In this document: piece after piece, positions 13,129-23,292 of the stretch
Numbering within the stretch: the stretch's first letter is position 1
How the letters are laid out: every line of letters starts with the position of its first letter
From: Apis mellifera
Lineage: Eukaryota; Arthropoda; Insecta; Hymenoptera; Apidae
Reading direction: 5' to 3'
Assembly (NCBI RefSeq): GCF_003254395.2
Contig: NC_037645.1
Location: forward strand, 8,617,229 to 8,681,228
DNA: 64,000 nucleotides
Program-made: the position numbers and the translations under genes
The notes under the pieces: model-generated
What the model was told of the DNA's origin: nothing
The model's input: the letters and a program-made list of their open reading frames with translations, nothing else
The model's database searches: none

Positions 13129-15787
13129 TTAAAGTCTTAAAGATTTTGTGAACAATGCGTCCGTAGCTTGAGTTTTGTCTCCATTAAATCTACGTAATTC
13201 CGCAATAACTTCTATTCTGTTAAATCCTAGAGATTCGATCTCTTTTACTGTCTCTTCTGTGAATGGATCATGGGAAAAAACTGTGGTTTCTATAGGGCCT
13301 GATCTGCTTGATGTTCCACTCGAATTATTGCTTTCTAGACCATCTAAAATATATATAAAAAAAAAAGATTTTTTTGTATTCTAACAAAACAAAAATAAAA
13401 TTATCATCTCAAAATGCAAAGCATTTGTTTGAAATCATTAGTCCAGGTAAATAAAAGGATATGTTAAATTTTCTTAGGGGAAAAAATTATTATTGAGATA
13501 TTGTATTTTATTATAAAATATTCATAAAAGATTTAAATAGTATATAAAGTATATACACTGTTAATAGGATCAAAGGAAAATTATAATAGATTAAAAGGAA
13601 TATTGGAAAAAAAGGAAGCCTGGACAGATACATACTTACCAGGTTGCCGACGTTGTTTTTTTGCATCTCTAGAACCATGCTCTAATGCCCTTTGAGATTC
13701 TTTTTTGTTTTTATCATCTTCCACATCGTAATTACTCGCATCGCTATAACCGCTTAACCTGAGCCATTCTGGCAATTCCCCTAATGAAGTATTTACATTG
13801 TATAACAGACAAAAAAGATATTGTGTAATTATAGCAATATTTAAGTTCACCTTCTGCTAAAAATGGAGTCTCTGCACCAGTAGTACCAATTTTTAACACA
13901 TTTTTTTTTAAATCTATACAACATTGATGTCTTTTCAACATATCCAAACCAAGTAACATGTCCATGCTTTGTTCCGCAAGCACAGTAAACGATGTCGTTA
14001 AATGGTCGTTTCCAATTTGAATTTGTACCATATGAATACGTCCAATAATTCGTTGAGTTCCAACACCATGAGCTATTCCAGCCCACCTTGAATCAACTAA
14101 TCGCATTATATGGCATCTTTCGGCACATGCATCGGACATTATAGTTGATTGTGCACCTGATTTTTATATAACATATAACATATTAATTTTATATAATATA
14201 TAATATATTGGTATATGATGTATTTTCCTAATAATATTCATGAAATTTCAAGATATAAAAATACAACTAATATGAGCACGGAATCTTCGGGTGTCTAAAT
14301 TTAATCTACTCCCACTATGAAGAACCATATTGAAAAGAATGACTTTTAAAATGTAAGAATTTAAAAATAGATACATAGTGACTAAACAGAAACCAAACAA
14401 AGATACTTAAAAATAATCTTGTCTCCAGTCCAATAATGATTTTAGTTATTTATGTATTTATGCATGTATTTAATTTTATTTTTATTATTTATAAATGTAA
14501 ATAATATTAATAAATTTTATTTACCTGTATCAATAAATGCTTTAACTGGGAATCCATTGACTTTACAATTAATATATAACATAACAACTGATCCAAATGT
14601 CTCTGGATTATATTCCATTGCAGCTTCCATATTTGCTTCAATATTTTTTTGCCTGATATCCTCTGCAATAAACCTTTGAGCTTCTGTATCAAATGGATCT
14701 GCATTCATCATTCTTAACCTTTGTGCCTCACGTTCTTCTCTCAATTTTATTTGTTCTCTAAGTACGGTGGTAAATTTTTCTACAAATCAAAAGTTATCAT
14801 TAGAACAAACTCTTAAGTTTCCAAAATATTTTTATATATTATTGCACATCTCACCAAGGTTACCAGATAGTAAGGCACTAGCCAGTTTAGGATTATTCTG
14901 GCTAAGCAATGCTAATTGATCCGGATTAGCTAAGAACATGTCTCGTATTATTTCTGGATCATCCTCTTTTCTAGGGTTTTGCATTCTGGCTATAGTACTG
15001 CTGGAAGCTGATGGCTGTCGACTGTTGGATGCTCCTGGCACTGTGATGGAACTGAAGTCCAACATGGGAATAGCTAGAGTAATGTATCTTCAAATTTAGT
15101 ATATTCTCTTTTTTACTATAGTAAGAGTGCGCTTTTAAATAACTGATCTGATTAAGCGCATAGCGACAAACTATCTTCAAATCAAACTCAACAAAAGTAC
15201 AAAACTTGTGCTAAAATGAACAATGTGCGAGTCGACAAAAAGGAATGAAATGAAAAATTCTCACACGAAGAAAAAACGTATTCTAATACATTATTCTAAT
15301 ATATTATAAAGCGAATTTATTGACAAATGTAATGAAACCAAAGGGATACATGCTCGATCGAATCTGTTAAGCTTAGTCCACTGGGATCGTGCGTTATAAA
15401 TCTAGTAACATCTGATCGAGAGACGTGACAATACAGTAAAAAGAAACGTAAATCGAAGCCGAAAAGCTAACCTCACGACCCGCCTCGATTGCCACTTTAA
15501 ATAATGGTGCTGTATTGAAGCTGACCTCCGTTAAAGGGGTGAAGGTTCAACTCGGCCCCGCTCTGATGCATGTGTTGCAAAATCACCACGTCACCGTCTC
15601 GGATCCCGTGATCTTTCAGCGATTTCTTGTCGTTCATCAATGGTAGACCATTGAAAGCGATCACCATCTCGTGGACTGGAACATTGCTTTCAATCTCACA
15701 CAAAGCCTTGAAACTCTCCAGCTCCATATCCTCGATGACGTCCAGCACGAAAATGTCGTCGCTGAGTGTGGTTACCGTTACCTTCAT
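13129..15787 (-). CDS. Ddi1: DNA damage-inducible 1 homologue, ubiquitin-shuttle aspartyl protease (Rngo/Ddi1)
   Basis: Proteasome shuttle protein with a retroviral-type aspartyl protease fold. Family members cleave heavily ubiquitinated substrates, including the proteasome-gene activator NRF1/Cnc. Six minus-strand exons: 15787-15526, 15073-14855, 14779-14525, 14156-13851, 13780-13640 and 13343-13129; 465 residues, phases close exactly. Domains in order: ubiquitin-like domain 1-80 (MKVTVTTLSDDIFVLDVIED, DGDVVILQ); helical Ddi domain (DPEIIRDMFLANPDQLALL, DPFDTEAQRFIAEDIR); protease domain with catalytic D244-T-G in KAFIDTGAQSTIMS and the second hydrophobic-Gly motif in MLLGLDMLKRHQC; C-terminal UBA domain (TEETVKEIESLGFNRIEVIA). 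It is a host gene, not a retroelement: it has introns and flanking Ubl and UBA domains. Confidence 0.95.
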
Positions 15788-16050
15788 CGTGTTTACTTGG
15801 TTTGCTGTTTGTTCCGTGTGGATTCAATAATCGAATAATAATAGGAGAAAGAATAAGTAATAGTAACAATTACTTAATGACGATAAATTTTACACAAGAA
15901 TTTTTGCCGCTCCCCTCGCGCACGGGATGGCCGTACGAAGAGCGGCTACGGGATGTAAACAACAACCCAGCTCAGCGAAAATACTGACTAGCCTCAAGGC
16001 TCGACCTGAAGGCCATTTAAGTCACCTCGAGACATCGAAACAGATCGAGG
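15788..16050 (-). promoter_or_regulatory. Probable Ddi1 promoter and 5' UTR
   Basis: A GC-richer patch directly upstream of the Ddi1 ATG, in an otherwise AT-rich region. On the minus strand TCAGT at 15987-15983 fits the arthropod initiator. The position, about 200 bases before the ATG, is sensible. Basis: composition and motif only. Confidence 0.4.
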
Positions 16051-18671
16051 TTGTGAAATTGTATCAATGCTCTTTTTTACGCGGGAAATTTGAATTTCGA
16101 TTTGAATATATCATTCTATTTCTTATTATATTATTAGATTGGTAATGTATTATTGATGCATTATTAATTAATAACTTTTTAGTTTTTTTAATTTTAAGAA
16201 TTAAATTATTAACTTCTTTTTAAAATAATATTATTGTTCTTATTCTTTTTTTTAAAATATGATTAGTATTATCGTTAGTAATAGTATTTTTTTATTTTTA
16301 TGTATGTGATATGACTTATTTTTTATTTATTTTTTAATTAATAAAATAAATATAAAAAATTAAATAACATTTTAATAACATTAGTTAAATGGAATATTAA
16401 AATTATTAAGATATAAAGAAATTGTCCTGTTTTAACTTTGTAAGGTAATTTAGATTCAATGCACATTATCATCAATAGGGGGCAGAAGAATGAACTATTT
16501 TAAATTTTTAAACGAAATATGTATATCGAAATATTATATAAATAACAAATATTTTTGTATCTATTTTTTCAATTTGAAAAACAGTTATTTTCTGTTTTTC
16601 AAACTGAAAAAACTAATACTAATATACATGATTTCACAGATGTTAAAAATATATGTATAATATCAGATTTGCAAATTCACAAAGGAGCAATCTTGTTAGA
16701 TCACAATAGAATTAATTCGGATATTCAATTCTTATTAGATTTCAATATATAATCAACGATCACTGAGATTCTATACACAATTTGGAAACTAAATGTTCCA
16801 TATGGAATATTCAGATTGATGGAATGATAACTTAATCTCCCTTAATCAATAAATCCTCCTATCTTGATCTTTCAATGAAACCTATCTTGATCATTCTCAA
16901 CTGTCCATAACATTAATAATTTTTAATCTAATGCGTTTATTTTATTCAATAAAATTATTTTTATATTTTATACTAATCAACATTTATTCACCATTTTGTA
17001 TATCCCTATATGCATTTCCATATAAATATATAAATATTACATACTCAATTACTTTTATGCATCTATTTTTATAATCAATTCTAGATATACATTTAATTTA
17101 AATATCATCACACTTCAAAATAAATATTTCCTCTTAGAGGAATTTTTAATTCTAGATAAATATTGCACGATTCTAAAAATTCGTCGTATTTTGGAACATT
17201 TTGCGATATTCAATCGATATTGCAGGCAGAAAGAAGTAGGGGGGTAAAGGTGGTGTACCCAAGCATGAAACGTTCAGGGGATCGTGCCCTCCCGGAGGGT
17301 ACAGCCACGAGGACACCGCAGGGGATGCCATCCCTTATAAACCGGAAACGGATGTAGAAGTGGATATTAGACAGGTGGTTCAGAATTTCGCGTTTGGACA
17401 AGGCTGATGGTTAAATTAGCGCATGATTTCGACAGCTCGCTTGATTACACTCATAAAACCGGATATTCCAAGGCAAATATTGTACAGCACAATATTTCAC
17501 GCTGGAAAATGGCGTTTTACATACATTGTAGAGTTTCGTGAATTAATAAACAGTACTTGAAAAAAATAAAAATATCAAAATGAAAACTAATTTATAAATG
17601 TCAATCATTTTAATTTTTGGATAGGTTAAATTTTTATTTACAAAATAAAATATTAAAATTTTATAATGAAATTAAATAAGATGTTTAATATATAATAATA
17701 TATTTAAAATATCCATTAATGTAAAATTAAAAATAGAGGTTAGATTAGATTGTAACATTTTTTTTTTTTGTACATTGATTGCAAATCGATTAAAGCTGCA
17801 AGATGAATCGAGATATAAATCGATTTCACACTCCCGCTGAGTATAAATTAATAGACATTTACAGGGGTTGGTTATATTTTGAATGAATACCAAGATGTTC
17901 CGAGGGATACCGATTACCAGGTGTTAGACATGGGTCCCTGGACACATACAAGGATATGCATAGAAAATCGATTAGATACGTGTTTTGAAAAATGATGTGC
18001 TATTATAAAAAATCAATTTAAATGTTTTTTTAAATATATAGAAATTTCTTTACAATTTTGAAACCAAAAATAACATTAAAAATTATAATGTAAAATAAGT
18101 ATAGATAATATTTTATAATATGATATAATAAAAAAATTTGCAAGATTATAATAATAATTAATTATTTCTCCTAATAGATATATAAAACATAAATATTATT
18201 TTTTTTTCTAGAAAAATTAAATTTAATAAAATTTTTTTATTGCAGTGTTCAACTTTTCGTTCGAATCGAGTGCACACGTGTCCAGAGGATTTGCCATTTA
18301 AATCTAATCCCTTCCAGTTATCTCTCAATCTCGAGGATCCCGTTGCACAATGGACCTATCTCGATCTATGTTTTTCTTTGGGATTTGATTCGAACAATGG
18401 TTATGGCTTGCAATCCGTAAATTCGATTTTTGCACCTGTGTCTTAAAAAAAAAAATTTATCATTGCAAAATTTATATTATAGTTTTGGATTTTAACATTA
18501 AAATTTATTCACATTTATACATATTTTAACAATAACACAATTGTAAAGTGTTTTAATATTTAGAGATTTATAATATTGCAGACAATTTTGAATACTTGAA
18601 CAATCAGTTATTAAAATTGTTTGTATATTTTATAAAAATTGTTCTCTAATATTAAACCAGAAAATTGTAAT

Positions 18672-18817
18672 CGTGGGAAAGAAAAAAATCGTTTACTTGA
18701 TTTTCTCTGGAACAACAGATGGAACGAATAATTCATCCTGATGCAACGAACCCTCTTAATTTGTAGCGTGTTAATTGCTCAGTCTGGGCGAATGTTTAGA
18801 GAAAGTTTTGTGGGAAA
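18672..18817 (+). promoter_or_regulatory. Pair of Su(H)/RBPJ-type binding sites
   Basis: CGTGGGAAA at 18672-18680 and TGTGGGAAA at 18809-18817 both match the Su(H)/RBPJ consensus YGTGRGAAM at every position. They lie in one GC-richer island about 2.6 kb upstream of the bHLH start codon. An E-box CAGATG lies between them at 18716-18721. Function is inferred. Confidence 0.5.
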
Positions 18818-19444
18818 TCGATAATAGACCATACTTTATATCCTGTTGCTATTTCAAAGAAAATTTTTGTTCATTTTAATTATCAATTTTTCTCCATTTT
18901 ATGTTATGTTATACTTAATACAATTTTTTCTTTACTCTAAAATATATATAAATAAATTGTTTGCTGTATTTTATTGAATTTTATACAATCTTTTTTTGGA
19001 TGAAGATAAAAAATATTTTTAATACTTTTCTTATATTCCATACAATATATATCCTTCTATAATGATCCTTCCACTCACAATCACCGGAAGTGAAAGAGTA
19101 TTTGAGACTAGTTTCATGGTTGTCCATAAAAAGAGCATTCAAGGGAATCAAAAGTGTAACGGAGGAAGAAATTGGAGGCACGTGTCATGCACATGTACCA
19201 GAAGCATCGTGCAAGGGTTTATTCGAGGGTTAACCACTTTTGCGACATTTGGCCTGATTGGGGCAACGTATAATTATGCGTACCGTAACAGGTTTGATGT
19301 GATTTCTGCTATATTATTATACCGCAAAATATAATTATATAATATCCCAACAATATGTCTTTCTGAAAAGGTTAGGTGAAAAAAAATTTTCAACCTTATT
19401 TAGAATTTTAAATAAAAAAACTTAGGTACATAATTTTCATTTTT

Positions 19445-19965
19445 TACTCCTTTGTAGATAGTGCTTTGAGTTTTAGTTTCAAATTCAATTAAATATCTCT
19501 AATAATAATAAAAAATGTAATTAATTTCTTCACTTGTCTCTGTTGAATATATTCTGATTATAATATTTTCTATAGATTTATTTTTTTCTTTTAATTTCTT
19601 TTATAATCTCTTCTTACTCCTTTGTAGATAGTGTCTTGAGTTTTGAGTTTTAGTTCCAAATTCAATTAAATATCTCTAATAATAATAAAAAATGTAATTA
19701 ATTTCTTCACTTGTCTTTGTTGAATATATTATAATATTTTCTATAGACTTATTTTTTTCTTTTAATTTCTTTTATAATCTCTTCTTATTCCTTTGTAGAT
19801 AGTGCCTTGAGTTTTGAGTTTTAATTCCAAATTCAATTAAATATCTCTAATAATAATGTAAAAAATGTAATTAATTTCTTCACTTGTCTCTGTTGAATAT
19901 ATTTTGATTACAATATTTTCTATGGATTTATTTTTTTCTTTTAATTTCTTTTATAATCTCTTTCA
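19445..19965. repeat. Three-copy tandem repeat, unit about 170 bp
   Basis: Three nearly identical units start at about 19445, 19615 and 19786. Each opens with ctcctttgtagatagtg (or ttcctttgtagatagtg), continues through aattaaatatctctaataat and ends in a T-rich stretch. It lies 1.5 kb upstream of the bHLH gene. No coding potential. Confidence 0.9.
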
Positions 19966-20814
19966 AATATCTTTAGATATTCCTTTCTTTTTTTTTATAT
20001 TTTTTTTCTCTCTTAATTTATTTTTTTCTCTCTCTATTTAAAAAATTTTTCTTGCCAATATAAATTTCTCAATTCTCATCAAATTCAAAATATTCCTCTC
20101 ATGACATTTTTATTTAATAATAAGATATCTAAGATATCAACATCTGAAAGTGCAAATTCGATTCGCAAATCTATCCAATTCGCCCAACGACTTTTCCATC
20201 AAGTTATCCCCAACCAAGAACCTCCCTGTTCCTTATCAGATCGATGAAGAGGCGGAACCAGCAGCCAGGCAACCGAAGGTAGGCTGGCTCCACCACCAAT
20301 TGCCCCGACGAATAGGGATGCGATTGGACATTCAACCCCCTGGCTTCCGCCTTCCTCCCGCTTTTCCCTTTCAGTTTCGTCAAACCACCTGAACCAATGT
20401 TCATCACCAGTGATCCACAGTTCTATTTCACCTTTCTTCACAAGTCCAACATTTTCCCAATATTTTTCCTTTTCACCTAAAATTAACAACGATATCAATC
20501 ATACAATATCAGTGATCATTATTATTTCTTTTTCATACAAAAATCAGTTGTAAAATTAAATTAAATAATTGTTGTAAATTTAATTCAATGTGAATTGACG
20601 AGTGTTGTTGAATGTCAAAATGGAAAAATGTTAATGATAACTTGATGTGAAGAAGAGAATGTTCAACGGGAAGAAAATCGAGGATGAAGAAGACGATTGA
20701 TAATTTTTATGGATCAAAGATGATCCGTCATATGTTCAACGAAGGAATCCCAGGATTCTATGATTAACAAGAAAGGATCGAGTACATTTTGATAAGTGTT
20801 TGGACAAATTTGGG

Positions 20815-20888
20815 CACGTGTCCTCACCTCCTAGTGGCACGTGTCGCTATTTAGAAGTATTTCCTAACACGCGCCGAGGTCACGTGTC
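20815..20888 (+). promoter_or_regulatory. Three CACGTGTC E-boxes close together
   Basis: CACGTGTC occurs at 20815-20822, 20838-20845 and 20881-20888, all in the same orientation. Two more copies lie further upstream at 18275-18282 and 19179-19186. Several extend to GGCACGTGTC, close to the E(spl)/Hes site TGGCACGTGYYA. The cluster is about 550-620 bases before the bHLH start codon. Confidence 0.5.
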
Positions 20889-21431
20889 GTACGTACCGAT
20901 GATATCAGTGAATCCTGAGAACGTGATCGAGGATACTTGTATAAGAATTTCTAGGAAATTCCAACGAAAATCTATTTGATCCTAATATAATTCAATTGGG
21001 TATTAAGTCTAATCTTTTGCATTGAATTGAAAAAAAAAAAAAATTGGTTTCCCAGTGTATAGAAAGGGATACAGTGTTGAGTAAAAAATTTAATATTTCT
21101 CAGTGATCTCAAGAAGGAAAGTGTTTTGTCAATGATACCAAGAGAGATATTTTACTTCTTGAAAGATTCTCATGTAAAATATTATCGAGGGATAATCAAA
21201 TCTTCTAAGCTGTTTCTCTTGGAAGTCGATATATCTTTTAATGTGTTTACCTTTCACACCTGAAAAATAAATTTAATTAATTAACAATCTTTTAAAGATG
21301 ATGTGATATGTGCTTTTAATCCACACACTATTGATCAACAGTTCTAGTCATTATTACCAAAGAATTTTGTAAATATTATAAAGATACGTGTATCAGAGAA
21401 TTTTATCATATAAAAAAGAAGCTTCTTCAAG

Positions 21432-23292
21432 ATGTATTCCATGGACAATCTCGAATTAGATATGATGAATCGACAGTACATGTACGAGGCTCATGGCTTT
21501 CTTGGGAATCCAGCGATTCCAGCTTTGCCGCCGCATTGCGGAGCACCCACCACAGCCACGCTACCTTCTATTCCCTCGCAATTAGCTGCACATCCTGCCG
21601 GAAGTACTGGAAGTACCAGCGGTAGTGAAATTTATTTGTACGACGAAAATAGTAGCGATAATGAAAGTGCTTACAGTAGTGATCAGGAGAATCACACCAG
21701 AGAGTGAGTATCTTTATATTTTTTTTTAACTGGACTATCACCAGCTGGATTAGAAACCTAAAAACATAGAAATTTTATATCAGTATCCAAAATATATATT
21801 GAAAGAATTTGATTATATATATTAAATCAAGAGATAGAAAAAAGATTAGATTAAACAAATATTCTAAAATATTTTAGAAGGAAATATTTTTCTTGTCTGA
21901 TAAGTATATCTACGAGTAAATAATATAAGAACGATTATTATTGCGCCTTATTCAAAGGGCAATCCGCCGAGCATTGCTATACGGGTTGCTCGTAGACAGG
22001 TGCATCGAATACATTTTTCATTATTATTTAAGAAATGAATGTACAAGAAATAATTCTTTTTTTTGTCATATCATCATTTTATACATAATTTATAATATTC
22101 TAAATTTTATTCAATAATGAAGCTTTAAATAATATAAGAACGATTATTATTGCGCCTGTTAATGGGCAATCCGCCGAGCATTGCTATACGGGTTGCTCGT
22201 AGACAGGCGCATCGAATACATTTTTCATTATTATTTAAGAAATGAATGTACAAAAAATAATTCTTTTTTTGCCATATCATCATTTTATACATAATTTTTA
22301 ATAATCTAAATTTTATTCAATGATGAAGCTTTAAATAATATAAGAACGATTATTATTGCGCCTGTTAATGGGCAATCCGCCGAGCATTGCTATACGGATT
22401 GCTTATAAACAGGTGCATCGAATACATTTTTCATTATTATTTAAGAAATGAATGTACAAGAAATAATTCTTTTTTCTTTGTTTTCTGTCATATCATCATT
22501 TTATACGTAATTTTTAATAATCTATCTTCTAAATTATTTGAATAATAAAAGTCTAGAAATGATTATTCTATATTGAAAAACAGAACAATAATAATTTCTA
22601 GACGAAGTCAAAACAATAGAAGAAATGGGGCGTCGGGGAAAAGTCCGAGGCAAGCAGTACAACAAAGACAGGCCGCCAATATGAGAGAGAGGAGACGTAT
22701 GCAGAATATAAATGACGCCTTTGAGGGCCTTAGGGCCCACATACCTACTCTTCCTTATGAAAAGAGACTCTCGAAAGTAGACACGTTAAAATTAGCAATT
22801 GGTTACATTAAGTTTCTTAACGAATTGGTCAGGGCTGATAAGGGTAACGATCCTCTGACGGGAAATGGTGGTCTCTCAAGATGTTCTGGTCGAGATGATT
22901 CGAAGAAGGTCATAGTTCGTGGTGAGGCCAATACTAATCGTACTCACGTATCCTTATTCTTATCCTTATTATTATTCATTTCCTTTCCTAAGAATTAATT
23001 ATTATGAATTAAATTAACTTGTTTCGTGAATTCTATCGATTAATTAAAATTAATTAAAATTCGATTAATAATCTTAGAAACAAGAAATAATAATTTAAAT
23101 AGAAAATCGAGTTGGATGATATAATTAATTAAGATAAATGGTAAAATTTCAGGCAGTGAAGGAAATCCCTTCATTTTTCATTCCTTGTCATGGTCCAGGA
23201 AGTCGGATATCTCCCAGAATGGGACGATGTATGCAAAAGTGTGGACCCCGGAGGATCCAAGAACATCAAAAAATGGCTCGACATTCGAATAA
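21432..23292 (+). CDS. Fer1: bHLH transcription factor, PTF1A / Fer1 (48-related 1) orthologue
   Basis: Class II bHLH transcription factor of the PTF1A family. In vertebrates PTF1A drives pancreas and inhibitory-neuron fate as a trimer with an E-protein and RBPJ. Three exons: 21432-21703, 22602-22921 and 23153-23292; 243 residues, phases close exactly. It starts MYSMDNLELDMMNRQYMYEA. The bHLH at about 113-165 shows RQAANMRERRRMQNINDAFE then LRAHIPTLPYEKRLSKVDTL, almost the vertebrate PTF1A bHLH. An acidic-Ser stretch precedes it (YLYDENSSDNESAYSSDQEN). Exon 3 must be read in the frame giving HSLSW and YAKVWTPEDPR, the conserved C-terminal PTF1A motifs that contact RBPJ; this confirms the orthology and the last splice junction. 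The longer frame in that exon is a shadow. Intron 1 holds a three-copy hairpin repeat. Confidence 0.94.
21919..22555 (+). repeat. Three-copy tandem repeat with a hairpin core, unit about 207 bp, in Fer1 intron 1
   Basis: Units start at about 21919, 22127 and 22334 with aataatataagaacgatt. Each carries a GC-rich core of 59-61 nt (21943-22003, 22152-22210, 22358-22416) that can fold into a two-part hairpin. The outer stem is GCGCCTGT with ACAGGCGC, the inner stem GCAATCC with GGGTTGC. The flanks are AT-rich and less conserved. The third unit decays at its right end. Confidence 0.9.

Larger units (their letters stand above)
16051..21431. promoter_or_regulatory. Gene-poor upstream regulatory region of the PTF1A/Fer1-type gene
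   Basis: No protein gene is supportable here. Against an AT-rich background several GC-richer islands stand out: about 17225-17400, 17800-17960, 18245-18440, 18660-18840, 19060-19310, 20150-20460 and 20800-20960. Such islands in insect genomes are often conserved enhancers. They carry E-boxes (CAGGTG at 17372 and 17918, CACCTG at 20386), five CACGTGTC octamers and two RBPJ-type sites, described separately. The 5' UTR of the bHLH gene probably lies within about 20640-21431. Confidence 0.5.

Noticed and set aside
13129..15787. Retroviral-type protease domain suggesting an endogenous retroelement
   Set aside because: It lies between a ubiquitin-like and a UBA domain in a six-exon gene: the cellular Ddi1 family. 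No integrase, reverse transcriptase or LTR is present.
17163..19334. Short frames at 17163-17357, 18240-18446 and 19062-19334
   Set aside because: Each coincides with a GC-richer island and lacks plausible splice partners or recognisable protein similarity; more likely noncoding regulatory DNA.
20362..20391. TTTTCCCTTT followed by CACCTG as a PTF1 composite site
   Set aside because: The order and orientation of the half-sites are opposite to the known bipartite PTF1 element.
21919..22555. Possible CRISPR-like array or tRNA cluster in the hairpin repeat
   Set aside because: Three units of about 207 bp in an insect intron, without short regular repeats and spacers and without tRNA A/B boxes or a T-loop.
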